Shown here in pieces: positions 37,252 to 48,848 of a DNA stretch of 64,000 bases. The translations under genes were made by a program, and so were the position numbers. The DNA is taken from assembly GCA_000469685.2 (NCBI GenBank), contig LS997566.1:31181496-31245495 (forward strand). The letters run 5' to 3'. The DNA is from Haemonchus contortus. Taxonomy: Eukaryota > Nematoda > Chromadorea > Rhabditida > Trichostrongylidae. Positions within the stretch are counted from its first letter, which is position 1, and each line of letters opens with the position of its first letter. The notes under the pieces are model-generated. The model ran no database searches. It was not told where the DNA came from and saw only the letters and a list, made by a program, of their open reading frames with translations.

Positions 37252-40200
37252 ATGGAACACATGGAGGCTGGTGAGCCCGAGGTTCTCGTGAAGCCAGCTT
37301 TTGCGGAACCTAATATTCTAGCGATCGTTGTGGCTGCCGTTGTAGTTTTTATTACCGTCGCCTTCTTCTTTTACAGGTTGGGGTGTTAAACTTCTCATTC
37401 TCTTATAGTAGCGATATGATATAGCGCCGTTTTAGGTCTTTAAAAAGCAAAGCCGACACATTCTTGTTAGTTGGTCTGAGCGACTCGGGCAAAACGCATA
37501 TTTTCGGAAAAATCGCCAACAAAAGTAAGCTTTTTAAAAATTGTTCCCACGTATTGTGACTGTGTCAAGTTGAAATATCCGAAGGTTCAAGCCCTACAGT
37601 AGCTGTCACGAAAGGTTATGTTGTTTTTACTGTCTAACAGTAGGTTTGGTCGCGATACATTCATCCACGCAGTTCTTGTCTGAGGCAGCATTGCAACCAG
37701 AAATCAGGTATTGGCAGCTCACACGGCCGCATACTCTCATGTACATACTTCGCGTAGAGCAGCAGGTGTTCGATCAATATGTCGCAGATCAATGCCTAAT
37801 GCCAGAGTTTGGCGTCTTTATGATCTTTTATCATGCATATTCTGTTTCTTTTCTTGCCGTTCATTAACTGCTTGCAGCTTTATCTTGATTTGGCGGTTTT
37901 TTGAACGTAGTACGATTTTGCTTTATCTTGAATAACTGACTAAGCGCCTATTGTTTACTAGAGTTTCTTCTTTTGAATAATCGCACAGCTTTGAAGAGAG
38001 TGCGGAGTTGAAGTTCGGCCTTGCAAATGATATATTGAGAGCAAGACCCGGCCGCCTCGAGGAGTTCTGTGGCGTGGTCACGGCGAAAGTTAAGCCTATC
38101 AACTGCTCAATAAAGATTCCGCGGGTGAAAGTCACACTATTAGCGACAAAAGGGGAAGAAACGGCAGTACTTATTTTCCTCTCCCTCCTTTTTGGCTCAC
38201 TTCAGGCCTGAATCTCAGTCGTTTACCGTTCCAATTTTAGAACGTTTTTGCCGTGACATGTCCACATTCGCTGAGCCAAAAAGAGGAGAGAGAGAAAAAT
38301 AAGTACTGCCTTTTCTGCCCCTTTTGTCGCTAACGAGTGTGACTTTCAAACCGCGAAACCTTTACTGAGCACTTGGTTGGCTTAATTTTCGCCGTGACCA
38401 CGCCACAGAACTCCTAGAGGCGGCCGGGTCTTGCTCTCAATATATCATTTGCAAGGCCATTCTTTTCTTCTCGAGGGTTCTTCAGAACATTTTTCAGTAG
38501 CTCATCTTCGTTCGTGGAATATTTTTTTAAAACTGACAACATAACCTTTCGACTGGAAGATTTGGAATCTAGAAAATAATGTTAGACGTGGCAATAGTGA
38601 GAATATGATTACAGATAATGAGCCTGTGACTTATACGTCATTCCAGGAAAATGTTCTGGATATTGACGTCAGAGGACAACACTTAAAGGTAATTTTGATG
38701 AATGGCCATACTTTTGAAGAATTAACAGCTATCTCTTGTACAGGAAAAAAAGCATTCTAATGTGAAGACATAGGGAGATGAGAAAGTAAGGGAATTCTTC
38801 CCGGTTGGGCATAAAGTAGTAGTGGAAAATGGAATGCACAGTTAGCTCGAGCTAGTCGCAATGAAGCGAGGGAGGATTTCAACGAGGGGCAAATGCTCAA
38901 GAACTTATCAATATCAATCTCATTTCATAATTTCTTATTACGACTCACGCTTCTGTTTGCTAGGTAGTGGACTTCCCTGGAGCGGAGCGGTTGCGGAAGC
39001 AGTTGGTGGAAAAATGGCTGAAGAAGGTCAGTCTTTGTTATATTTTTAAGAAATGGTGAGTATTTATAGAACTGTGCTGCATTATAGGAGCGTTCGTCTT
39101 TGAGAGGCATAACATTCGTAGTAGATTCGTCGTCTTTCTCGAAGAGATCTCGTGATGTGGCAGAGTTTCTTTACGATGTTGCCTTAGAAAGCGGGAAGAA
39201 GGTCAGCAGCATATTTTTGCCAAGTTTTCGAACTTTGTTGTTTCGAAAGAAGGCATTATTTTTTGTAAATTGCTCAGCAACATTTGCACCATCATCAGCG
39301 CTGTTCGTAAATGATTGTTGTTTTTGTTCTTTTGAAAAAAAAAAACGTTCTGAGAGGAATTGATTAAATCACTCCACCCTGAATTTAGGTTGTTTATGAG
39401 CGGCCCTGTCATTTTTACGTGATAACAAATAGTAGTGGCCTTACTATTTTTGCGCAACACTCTTTCCTGTAAGGCTATAACTGGAACATTTCAAAGTAAA
39501 GGGGGTCCTTTTTCTCAATATATTTAACCCTTCATTTGGAAGTCCAAGGGTAAAGGTTCGATCTCGCTCCTCAGTTCGAAAAATCATGATTTTCGTAGGT
39601 TGAAGGATCATATATATCTGTACATTTTGCCTCAATTAACCTCACATTACGGCGCATCATAATCGAGAAGATTGTGAAAACAGTTGTGTATATACGGTGG
39701 AAATGACAATTCTTTCATGTCATTTTAGATACCAATTCTTGTTGCCTGCAATAAGCAAGATCACGGTCTGGCGAAGAGCAGCCAGGTAGTAATGTTTTTA
39801 TCCACAGTTTCTTTGAATGAAACTCGTTGGAAAGTTCATCAATATTGTTCAGGTGATTCGTCTATCACTGGAGAAAGAGATGGGATTAATAAACAAGACA
39901 CGTGCTGCTGCTCTTACGTCCACGGATGGATCATCATCGCATAGAACGCTTACGGACACTGGCGCCAACTTTTCATGGGATGATTTACCAAAGTGAGTAA
40001 ATTTTTTTATTTCTGAGTTATGTAAATCTTGGTAAGAGGCGGAATTCATAGGGGGGAGGGGGTGGTTGAATTTATGACCTGTTTTTTGCCATCATCTTCT
40101 CGTTGGAATGCTCACGAGTTCGCGCATTAGCACATCCGTCGCACAAAATAACCTGCGGATACGTTGAAAATTGGAGTGTGCAAGCCTCATCGAGCGTATG

Positions 40201-40459
40201 AAGTTCTCATGCAACAGTCTACCATCGTTACTCAGTTTTCGTTCGTTTTTAGTGGGCTACAGTACTTTCGAGGGGACTCGTTTCGAATCTGTAGGAAACC
40301 TCACCTTTTTGAAGAGTTTCAATTTGGGGATTAGCTTTATAGTTGTACTTCATATTTTGAATCATGTTTCCTTTTAGACCTGTCGAATTCGTGGAGTGCT
40401 GTGCCGTTGATGGTGCTACTGTTGGTTTAGAAGCCATTCGAGACTGGATCAAGTTGTGA
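37252..40459 (+). CDS. SRPRB: Signal recognition particle receptor subunit beta
   Basis: ER-membrane small GTPase that anchors the SRP receptor alpha subunit for co-translational targeting. Eight exons: 37252-37376, 37436-37524, 38615-38688, 38964-39026, 39088-39201, 39729-39785, 39853-39992 and 40378-40459, all in phase, 247 residues (human 271). Residues 22-41 form the single N-terminal membrane helix. G1 is GLSDSGKT (55-62), followed by the T-containing switch around YTSFQEN (78-84), G3 DFPGAE (99-104), the TFVVDSSSF strand, G4 NKQD (163-166) and the C-terminal VEFVECCAVDG with the G5 position. It ends in WIKL. GLxDSGKT and DFPGxE are typical of this subunit and separate it from Arf/Sar. 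The start follows TTTTTGATCAG. Intron 2 is 1.09 kb because of a fold-back insertion. Confidence 0.95.
38016..38458. mobile_element. Fold-back element in SRPRB intron 2
   Basis: Two arms of about 185 bp (38016-38199 and 38272-38458) are inverted copies of each other, from GGCCTTGCAAATGATATATT at the outer ends to the TTTTTGGCTCA turn, with a 72-base spacer. Transcribed RNA could form a very long hairpin. The arms differ by scattered substitutions. No coding frame is supported. Confidence 0.85.
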
Positions 40460-41039
40460 AGCTAACGCACCGGTGACTGCTTGGGTTGAACCGCATAACT
40501 TATTGCACTAATTGGTTAGGGATTCTAGGAAGATCGTAACTGACTTAGAGTGGCTTGGCATCTTGGAGGCAGTTTAGTTGATAGTATTGTCATATGGTTT
40601 TCCATTAATATTCACTTCTGTCCTTCCGTATGTGATGTGATTATTTCTTTACATTACTTTACAGTTGTTCGCGATATTTCTATCAAAACATTCTATATAC
40701 GATGTGGCGCACAAAATTTTATGCATCTGGATGCGGTTGAAAAAACTAAAAAGAGGCTCCTGAATGATTAAATTAAGAAGTTTCAACTATCTACCATTAT
40801 TCGGCACCAAAGGAGGCACGCTGTGACGGAGATCTTTGGCGCTCAGGGATCCGCATACTGTTTTAAGACTCATTGATATACAATGTCATCGGGGTAAGTA
40901 TGCGACGGAGTCAGAGTTTATAAAAGTTTGTCTCCTTTTTTGAATTACAAGAGGTTTTCATGGTATTGCTTAGATGAATAGGCTGCTAATTTCCGCAAGT
41001 ATCCATCAAAAAATTTTATTCGTCGGATATAATTTCCGA

Positions 41040-42800
41040 CTAGAATGCTGTAGCATGGTTGAAGGGACTCTTTAAACAGGTCGTCGCTGGAAAAATGTGC
41101 CTGGAGTTGGCGAAAAGTTATTCCCATCTGAAAAAAGGGAGCCTTGCAAACTGCACGAGCTACCGCCCAATTCGCCTTTCATCGCACTGTATGAACGAAG
41201 GTAGACGGCCGTATTTGATAATTCGTTCAGTTTCCCACCAATCAGTGTGGCTCTGTTAGAGGTGGCAGTACCACTGATAAATACATGCCGTCTCCTGCTA
41301 AAAAAAACTCGCAAGAAGCGGAAAGCAGTGCACCTCGCTGGGAGACGGGCGTTAGGAACGATTTTGGGTAATCGATCCGCCGCACGCGGCTGTCGCGGAA
41401 AACTCATTCGCCGTTATTACAGCTCTAGCGTTCTTCATACAGCTCAGTCGATATGCGATCATTATTTTACGCATAGTTCTACTATTAGTACTTTTGTTCT
41501 TGTACTTCTTACCTAATGCTGCATCCTGCTACATTCCTTCGCGCGCGACGCCCCTCTCACCGCGACGCGACCATTTCGTCCCTAATGCACCACACCCCAC
41601 CCCCCTTCACTAGACCTAGTGAAGGCGTCCGTTCGCGTTTGGCTTGAAGTTACCTGGTAATTTTCGCGACAGCACGAGACTAGCACTGAGAAAGTATTGG
41701 GTGGGTGCGCGTACCCCATCCTAACGATTAGAGTACAAAAAGCTCCAGGTACCTCTTTGAAAGTTCCCATCTCCGTCTGGGTAGATCAAGGATCTACGCT
41801 TTTCCCACTTTCCGTTGTCGTCATGGAAGCCATTACACGAAACTTCCAGAAGCTAGCGCCATGGGCACTTTATATGCTGGTAAGCTAATGTTTGCATGTG
41901 GAAACAAAAATGTACTCGAGCAGTAGATGCAAGCTTGGTCTGGTCGTGTGACAATGTTCGCACTCGGCTTGAATGTCAAAAAGACCGAGTACATGAACAC
42001 GGAGCCAAGCTAGGCGCACTCAAGATTGACAACACTGAGCTCCGCAAACAGTTGCACTTTAATACTTCGGATTAAAAATCGCGTCTGACGGGAATCTAGC
42101 CTCTGAACTTGATTGCCGTGGAAGAGCAGCTTAATCTAAATGGTGCTTCGAGACTGGCGTTCCCTGTGACAAGGAGGTACCAGATCTCCTTAAATATATC
42201 TACAAAAACGTAGTACGTGCAGTCGCAACTTCTATTGAAGAATTCTGGTCTGTGGCAGAAGAAATTGAAGCGCCTATGAGTAATGAAATGAAAAAGCTAC
42301 ATTGGAATGTTAGGGAGACGGAACATTGGTGCGTCTGGAGATGCAGGCGGCAATTGGCGCGGCGAATAAATATAATACATGACTTCCTTATATCGATCAA
42401 ATCATTTGGCTTGCTCAAGAGCAATTTCAACTTTGAGTCCCGTTGTTTTGTGCACATGCTTTACGTTCTGGTGATAAGAGCCAGAGTCGTCCAAAGCACC
42501 ACGAATTTTGCCGAGCAGTTTGCTGCGTGCATCTCCAGACGCACCGATGTACCCATACCCCGGACGGCCGAGGTCACGCTCTTGGACCATCTTCGAACGA
42601 TGCAATAAATGAGCATTTCGGAATAGCCTACTCTTGGTAAAGTGCGTGAAGTTTGCCTCAGATGATGCAAAATGCTCTACTCACGGGACTAAACAGTAGT
42701 TGTAAGATTGTCCACAGCTTCGACGTATCCGGAAAACGGCTCAAGGGACGTCCAAAGCAGCGCAAGCTAGCGAGGCCCTTTTGCTCCCATGGTTCAAGTT
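41040..42800 (+). mobile_element. RTE-like LINE reverse transcriptase remnant
   Basis: Fragments in the order expected of a nematode RTE-type reverse transcriptase: SYRPIRLSSH (about 41155), TNQCGSVRGG and KRKAVHLA (to 41340), LDLVKA after the inserted element (about 41610), APGTSLKVPISV, QGSTLFPLSVVVMEAITR, then the palm LYAGKLMFACGNKN, where the catalytic YADD has become YAGK. LNVKKTEYMNTE follows, and further on SGKRLKGRPKQR. Many stops and frameshifts. It is interrupted at 41341-41598. Confidence 0.85.
41341..41598 (+). mobile_element. Non-autonomous hAT-like element, copy 1, inside a LINE
   Basis: 258 bp, about 90 percent identical by eye to the copy at 54128-54384 in the same orientation. 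It splits the LINE ORF between KAVHLA and LDLVKA. Flanking 8-mers ACCTCGCT (41333-41340) and ACCCCCCT (41599-41606) agree at 6 of 8 positions, consistent with an aged 8-bp target duplication. The termini share GCGTTAGGAACGA in inverted orientation about 8-10 bp from each end. Confidence 0.8.
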
Positions 42801-42989
42801 GGGTAAAGGTTGTATATGTAGTGGCAAGTGGGGCACTATCAGCCTGAAGGACAATGTTTAGGATTCCTGGATGCATGCAAGCGCATACGGAATCCGGAGT
42901 TCCAAGCTCCGTCAAAGAAGAAGTAGGTGAGCCGGACAAGTTATGCGATTTTGTGATGGCCTTCTGAGCAGAGGCGAACCGAATCACTT

Positions 42990-43280
42990 TTACCTTTTAC
43001 GAATAATCTATTTGATAACACTGATTTTATATTTTGCTTATACTCGAGCGGTCACTGACTGGATCCGGCAGGATGCCCATCGGGAACACTAGGATTGTCG
43101 CCAGCGCGGTGGTCAGATTTCCTCACAAAAGTTCTGAACGGAAAGAAAGGTGTGCTCCACGTTCCACGGGCAAGAAGAGTTACTGTATTACAGTAGCTCG
43201 CAACAGATGCACTATCCCACGCTTGAGCAAATCGATAATAATTGTGATTGAGGTGATACATGTGATCCTGCAACTTAAAG
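42990..43280 (+). mobile_element. RTE LINE C-terminal fragment, second copy
   Basis: The reading RAVTDWIRQD followed by SSQKF-type sequence matches the RTE C-terminal block (TRAVSDWIPRD, DFFTKSL). It sits directly after the preceding LINE remnant and belongs to the other RTE subfamily seen at 20960. Confidence 0.55.
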
Positions 43281-43859
43281 TTAGAATAAAATGTCATAAG
43301 AAGATGAAGTAGACAAAATCAAGCTGGGGCACAGGAGGTACTTCCACATGGACTAACCAGCCGGAAGGTCAAAAAATCGGGAAGAGTTGGAGCCACATAG
43401 TATACTCTAATATGATCTTGAATTATAACTCTACCACACAGTGTTAACGGGAGTTTCACGCTTCATTCACACATGGGAGCGTGAAAATTTTATGGTCAAT
43501 ATTGCTCGGGTGTATCGATTGACATACAAGTTGATCATCAGAAGTATCTAACAACACCTCAACCCACAGTTGCCAAAGGCAAATCCGTTTGAAGGTACAT
43601 ATGTACATACCTGCGCCAACTTTTATTATGTACTTTTTGCTTCATCAAGTATTCCCACCGTCATCAAGTTATTCCAGAAAAAACGTATAAAAGGGCTTAC
43701 GCATTCAACTGCATTTGAATGGTTTTCATCATTTTACTATTGAGTCTCTAAATGGACTCCGCAACAACAAAGAACACATCAGACAGAGTTACAAACTTTC
43801 TCATCTGAGCTTTAACCTTCAAGATCCTGGTTACAGGCTACGATAAGTCTCCAGTTTAT

Positions 43860-44110
43860 CTGGAAGTGCCGCCTACTTCGAGATGCTCCACCCACCGCAG
43901 ATGAGTTTGTCTGATTTGTTGACAAGTGAACATTCTTTCCTGTGTCCGGGCTTTTCTGAAACCAAATTATAAACTTTTCCTTTTATGAATCTCTCTCCGG
44001 GTGCATAATCCGCGCCCTGTGAGCAAGGTTCTCCTATGCGCGTATGCGCTCACCCGACTCATTCCGAACATGAGCCAGCTTTTTGAGATGATGCCGAAAT
44101 CGTGACATAT
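43860..44110 (+). repeat. Diverged copy of the GC-hairpin repeat
   Basis: CTCACCCGACTCATTCCGAA and the preceding TTCTTTCCTGTGTCCGG align with 23890-24060. Its right side is cut by the Tc1-like insertion at 44112. Confidence 0.6.
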
Positions 44111-44111
44111 A

Positions 44112-45409
44112 CAGGGTGCGGCAAAAGTTCTGGCAACGATAAACTTGATCGTAAAAACGCGGTCAAATCGATCGATTCATGATACAACTCCAACAGCATT
44201 TATCAACAGCTATACAGATCACGAAAACAAACTTGCTCGAACTAACCTCCTTTTGCGCGAATACAGGCTGAAATTCTAGGAAACGCGTCGACGGCGGCAC
44301 GGAGGTAGTCTTCTTCCAAATCCTCCCAAGCTTTAACGAGGGTCGCACGTAGAGCTTCCAAATTTCTATGCTGGGTAGAGCAGGCTTTCGTTTTAGGAAC
44401 TGACCACACGGAATAGTCCAATGGATTTAGGCCTGGACTGTTTGGAGGCCAATCCTTCGACGTTATGAAGTCTGGGAAGTGCGTTGCGCACCAGTCCTTT
44501 ACCACCTTGGACCTGTGTGCTGGAGCTGAGTCCTGTTGAAGAGTCCACGACCGGTTGTCGAAATGGGATTGTGCTTAGGGGAGTACCTCCTTCTCCAACA
44601 TGCCTTTTAGGTAGGTCTTGCTATCCACCTTGACTTCTTTCTCCAAGAAAATCAGGGACATCTTGCCATCCGATGTGCTTGCCCCAAAAACCATCAACGG
44701 CCTGGGGTGTCCACATCGCTGAGCAATCCCTCCATGTTGGCTGGCTTCTGCAGGGCTTCCCGCTATCATCCTATCGTTTTGGGTGTTCAGGAATTGATCT
44801 GTTGAAAACAGGCATTCGTCAGTGAAAAGGATGTCGCTGTGCCGTGCCTGCGAAAATCGCTTTAAACGCTCCCTAAATATTTTGAGCCTAGTTTTCTTCA
44901 TACGCTTAGATAGCATGTAAGCTTTTCTGATCTTATAAGAGCGAAGTCAAAGGTGGCTGGTAAAAGCCTTCGACAGATTGAGCAGAAATTCCGACCTCGA
45001 GAGCCGTTTATGTCTTGGACCTAAGAGGGTGACGGCGGATTTTTTCTCGAATGATTTTCGCTATCTCCTTTGCCGTTGCACTCTTCGGTCTTCCATTTTT
45101 AGGCTTGTCCTCCATAGTTCCTGTCGCCTTGTACCTGTTAACGTCGTTGGACACGGTTCTTAAGGGAATCTGGAGCTGTTTGAACATGGTCTTTGCCGTG
45201 CATTCAGCCAGATGGAGGTTCAGGATGGAGGATCGTTGGTCTTTGCTTGTCACTATACTGTAAAATGGCATATTCAAGAACGGCCAGTTTATGGAATGTA
45301 CAGAAGAGGACTTGCAGTAAATAGTGGCACAGATCATGTCGAGATTGAAGGCCTCATTTTTTATAGAGAACCTGAAACAGGTCATTGCCAGAACTTTTGC
45401 CGCACCCTG
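44112..45409 (-). mobile_element. Tc1/mariner-type transposon with DD37D transposase remnant
   Basis: Perfect 25-bp terminal inverted repeats (CAGGGTGCGGCAAAAGTTCT...) are flanked by TA at 44110-44111 and 45410-45411. The 1298-bp element reads on the minus strand. It is inserted in an older GC-hairpin repeat whose remnant lies to the left. Confidence 0.95.
44242..45385 (-). pseudogene. Tc1/mariner transposase, broken
   Basis: Three reading-frame blocks are present. 45385-45008 holds the N-terminal helix-turn-helix region (IPLRTVSNDVNRYKATG, KNGRPKSA). 44916-44575 holds the first catalytic Asp (DILFTDECLF, MVFGASTSDGK). 44505-44242 holds the second and third, with QQDSAPAH just upstream of the block and SPGLNPLDYSVW inside it. 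The spacing between the second and third Asp is 37 residues, as in the DD37D (maT-like) group. One TAA interrupts the frame near 44580, and stops plus a frameshift lie at 44920-45008, so the enzyme is not functional. Confidence 0.9.
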
Positions 45410-45489
45410 TAGAGGGACTGACGGAGGCGATTTTTATGCATAGGGAGAGAGTCTAGTGATTTCACAGATAGTAAGCCATTATGATGGCT

Positions 45490-46109
45490 CCATATATATG
45501 TAGAACGATTCCAGAACGTTACGAAGGCTTTTTGCGAAGCTGGGAACTTTTGACCTGAGCTCCGTCCACCGTGGAGGCTTGACCACTCTCCTTCAGTAGT
45601 CTTTATACACTTTTTCCACCTTCTAGAACGATGTTGAGCAGAGCCACGAGTGTTTCAACTCAGCCCGCCTCCCTCGGAGCACGCCCTTCAAATGTTGAAT
45701 TTTGACCACTTTTTTTTTCTTAGGTGCTTCTCAAAACTTTTTTTATCGGTTTTAGAGAGAGTTACGAATTCAGCCCTGCTCACTTCGGTGCTATATACCC
45801 TATTTTGGGTTTGGCCACATTACATCCGTGGCGTTTACCCATTTTTTCTAGCGTTCTAGAACGTTTTCAAAAAAAATCATGAAATATTTAAAACTTTCGT
45901 ACGCATACGCTCCCTGCCCACCGTGTGCGGAGCTAACGAATGCCCAGCACACGCTGAATTTTGCTCGTTACTTTCGTTTTTTCTGGCCTACAGGTTTTCG
46001 TTTAAAAGTATTGTGTGTTCGTGTAGGGATTACCGCCCACTGTGAGGACGTTCCGCCCACCGCCGTTAGGTTCCCCTCATTGAGTTTGTGCGGCACCTTT
46101 GCTGAAATA
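45490..46109 (+). repeat. Diverged satellite/GC-hairpin repeat block
   Basis: TTCTAGAACGATGTTGAGC, GAATTTTGACCACTTTTTT, GTTCTAGAACGTTTTCAAAA and ACCGCCCACTGTGAGGACGT correspond to satellite units and to 23800-23840. The MITE at 46110 is inserted at its right end. Confidence 0.6.
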
Positions 46110-46638
46110 TACAGTAGCGCTAAAAGTCTTCAGTGAAATGCTTTGACGCTTTTTCGTTCATAACTTTTTTCTTAGTAGACCGAATCGCGCGAAATTTGGA
46201 TATGTTTAACTAGAGCATATTTCACCCTACATAACACTATTTGACTAGAAAGCTGCAATATCCACAGATAGAGCTAGGTGTTTGTTGCGGTGGCACATTT
46301 TGCTAGAACTGAAGTTGTTGGCGTCTCCACTTATTCGCACGGTATGAGCGTTTTTCTCATCTATTGTTATTGGCGTTACCGCTCGTACACTTTAGACATG
46401 GCAAAAAGGAAAGAGATTCAAGCAGGACCACCATCTGTATTTTCAGTCGATTTTGAGCTCATGCTATATGGAATATCTAGAACACGACCAGATTGCCGCT
46501 CAATAGTAGTAAATATTCACAATACACCCATACTACACATATCGAAATTTCGCATGATTAGATCCAGTAGGAAAGGAGTTACGACTGAAAAGTATGACTG
46601 AAGAAGCATTTCACCGAAGACTTTTGAGCGCTACTGTA
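46110..46638 (+). mobile_element. 529-bp MITE with inverted termini, complete copy
   Basis: It starts TACAGTAGCGCTAAAAGTCT and ends in the inverted counterpart AAGACTTTTGAGCGCTACTG plus TA. Terminal inversion extends over about 35 bp (GTGAAATGCTT inside). TA at both ends suggests a TA target duplication and a Tc1/mariner-related origin. It is inserted into the GC-hairpin repeat on its left. No transposase. Confidence 0.82.
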
Positions 46639-47894
46639 TGTACATATATGTGAACAATTTTTGCTCCTGATCATTCCGAAGTCAGATCTAGCGATGCACA
46701 GATCAACTCTCAGTCACTTACCTACCATTATAGAGATTTGTAGCTTAGATTAACGCGAAAGTTTTGAAACACTCATATGCAAGCTCTATTTTTTCACACT
46801 TTCATTCAAACTCCTCTTTCATTAGACTTTATAGTCGCCACTGTTATCTGATCACACAACGAAAGGGAAGGTTCGCTATTCTCTCCTACCAGAAAAGGTC
46901 GTGATTCGGAAAGATCAGCGACAGCATTTTTAGGACACCAGAAATGGCGAAGTTCTTTATAGCCAGAAGGTGCCTACTAGGGTGAGTGTAGAAAGGCGAA
47001 GTCGAGGGAGTAGGGAAGGTAGGGAACATTATTCCAGTCAACTTTCGGTAATCCGGACTATGTTATTGCGACGGAGTTGGGGTGTAATATAATAATACAA
47101 AAGATAGGAGGAAACGCTTTTGTCTTTTTTTCCAATTGCATGAGCAAGTCTCCAGAGCTGACTACTACGGTTGGTAGCCGTAACTGTTTTGCCTTAGAAC
47201 AACTCGTGGTACAGCATTCCCTTATAGGCCGCGTCAAAACCTTCCTCAACTTCTGAATTGCACAGGCGACGTTCTTGTTTTGAGGTGTTCATGAATGGTG
47301 TCTTTGGATATATTTAGGAGAACAAAAAAGAACACTCAAAAAAAAAAACAGCAAAAAACTAATTCCGTCGTGTCTTCCCGAATAAACTACAACGACTTAT
47401 GTCAGTTCTTGAGCTTTTAACTATTCCTCCTGGTTCCCTGATGAACCGTCCAGCTACTATTCTTTCACTCTTGAAGGCTACATCACGAGTCTTCCGTTAC
47501 TAGTAAGGTCTATAATTTTACTCACCGCGGAATCGTAAAGCCAGCCCACTCTATTAGTTTTCCTTCCGGCTATGTTCCGTTGTCCTAAAAATGACTATTT
47601 GTCCTTCTCTGGAACACAGGATCCTCAGGTTTTCCGAGTCCATTTGCTCTTCTAATCAAATACGTAGTCTAGGGCACTTCCGGGAACAGTGACAGGGACG
47701 GACTGAACATCAGGAGAGAAACGCAGGCACCTAGAATGCTTACGGGTTTATTTGTATTGTGTCAGATTGTTTATTTTGAAAACCCTCGGTGCACAGCTTA
47801 CTATCCAAAGCTTAAGTCCTCTTCCTACAGTAACCTTCAAAAAGTGCAGAGTATTTATAAAGGATCATCTTTTTTTAGTAAGGTGTTTACCATA
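46639..47894. other. No gene seen
   Basis: Short frames only, and a poly-A tract near 47338. Confidence 0.45.
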
Positions 47895-48055
47895 TTTGCG
47901 ATGTCTGCAGGTGGACGAGCACCCATTCAGCCGTATTCGGCAATGATTGGGATGGAAGGCGTGGTTGCTCTGGCTGCGTTTCGAAACGGAACCCGATGTC
48001 AGGACCGTGCGTGCGGTAGTACCCCACTTCGCACAACACCACCTCCAATTATCTA
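47895..48055 (-). mobile_element. SINE fragment (tRNA-like half)
   Basis: Complement reads GGAGGTGGTGTTGTGCGAAG, then the GCACGGTCCTGACATCGGGTT region and CCTTCCATCCC. Only the 5' half is present. Confidence 0.6.
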
Positions 48056-48599
48056 TAGTGATTAATTTCCTTCTTTCAGTAAAGGTCTACTGAGGAAACC
48101 CATGAGACTCTTGAGCTAGCGCTTCCCATTTAGCCCTTTCGCCCTGTATTTGGGACATATTTTTGAGAAAATGGGCTTAGCCCCACAATGATTTTCGAAT
48201 TTCTGGCAAGTCATTTTTTTATGAATTGATGAAACTCGAAAATTTTAACTTAAGATTCTCAACGAGCATAGATTTATTCTTTGATGTGAATGCGACCCTG
48301 AGCGGTCCTATGGAGACTTGTTAGCTCTCCACTCTGGGATTCTGACGCTTAGCGGACCACGTAAACGTGGGCGTTCTTGAGATCGGGGCTTAAGTGCGGT
48401 GAATCCATTCGGTGGTGGCTTTTTCACGCATTCATTTTGTAGGTTGGCATGTACAAATTTCGAAACACTTTAATCAAAGAAATGTCGCAGGGCAGATGTA
48501 CCAAAATATTTTAAAATTCAAAGCATATTAAAGTTAACAAGTGAGGTAGACTTGTGAGAAACGGAGTTTGTAGTGAGATGAGGAAGGGTTGCGAATTTA

Positions 48600-48790
48600 T
48601 TAGAGGAACACGCATATGGCCCAGAAATCGAATCCCGGATAGTAGTGACCCACGCCAACCAAGTCCTTCATCCCTCAGTCAATAATCTCTATCGGCTCGG
48701 CATGGAAAACTATATTGTACAGGCCTCACAGGCATCCAAAACGCCATTACGACTTGAATAAAGGTCGAAAGCGAGGCACATTCTGCCGAA
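48600..48790 (+). mobile_element. SINE fragment, strongly diverged
   Basis: AATCGAATCCCGGATAGTAG (box B region), CCAACCAAGTCCTTCATCCC, TATTGTACAGGCC and CGCCATTACGAC follow the family order. Confidence 0.6.
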
Positions 48791-48798
48791 AGACTTCA

Positions 48799-48848
48799 TC
48801 CCATGATATGATGCAGGCTTACGTCCCATGATATGATGCAGGCTTACG
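48799..48848. repeat. Perfect 25-bp tandem duplication
   Basis: TCCCATGATATGATGCAGGC TTACG occurs twice back to back without mismatch, at the 3' end of a SINE remnant. Confidence 0.95.
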
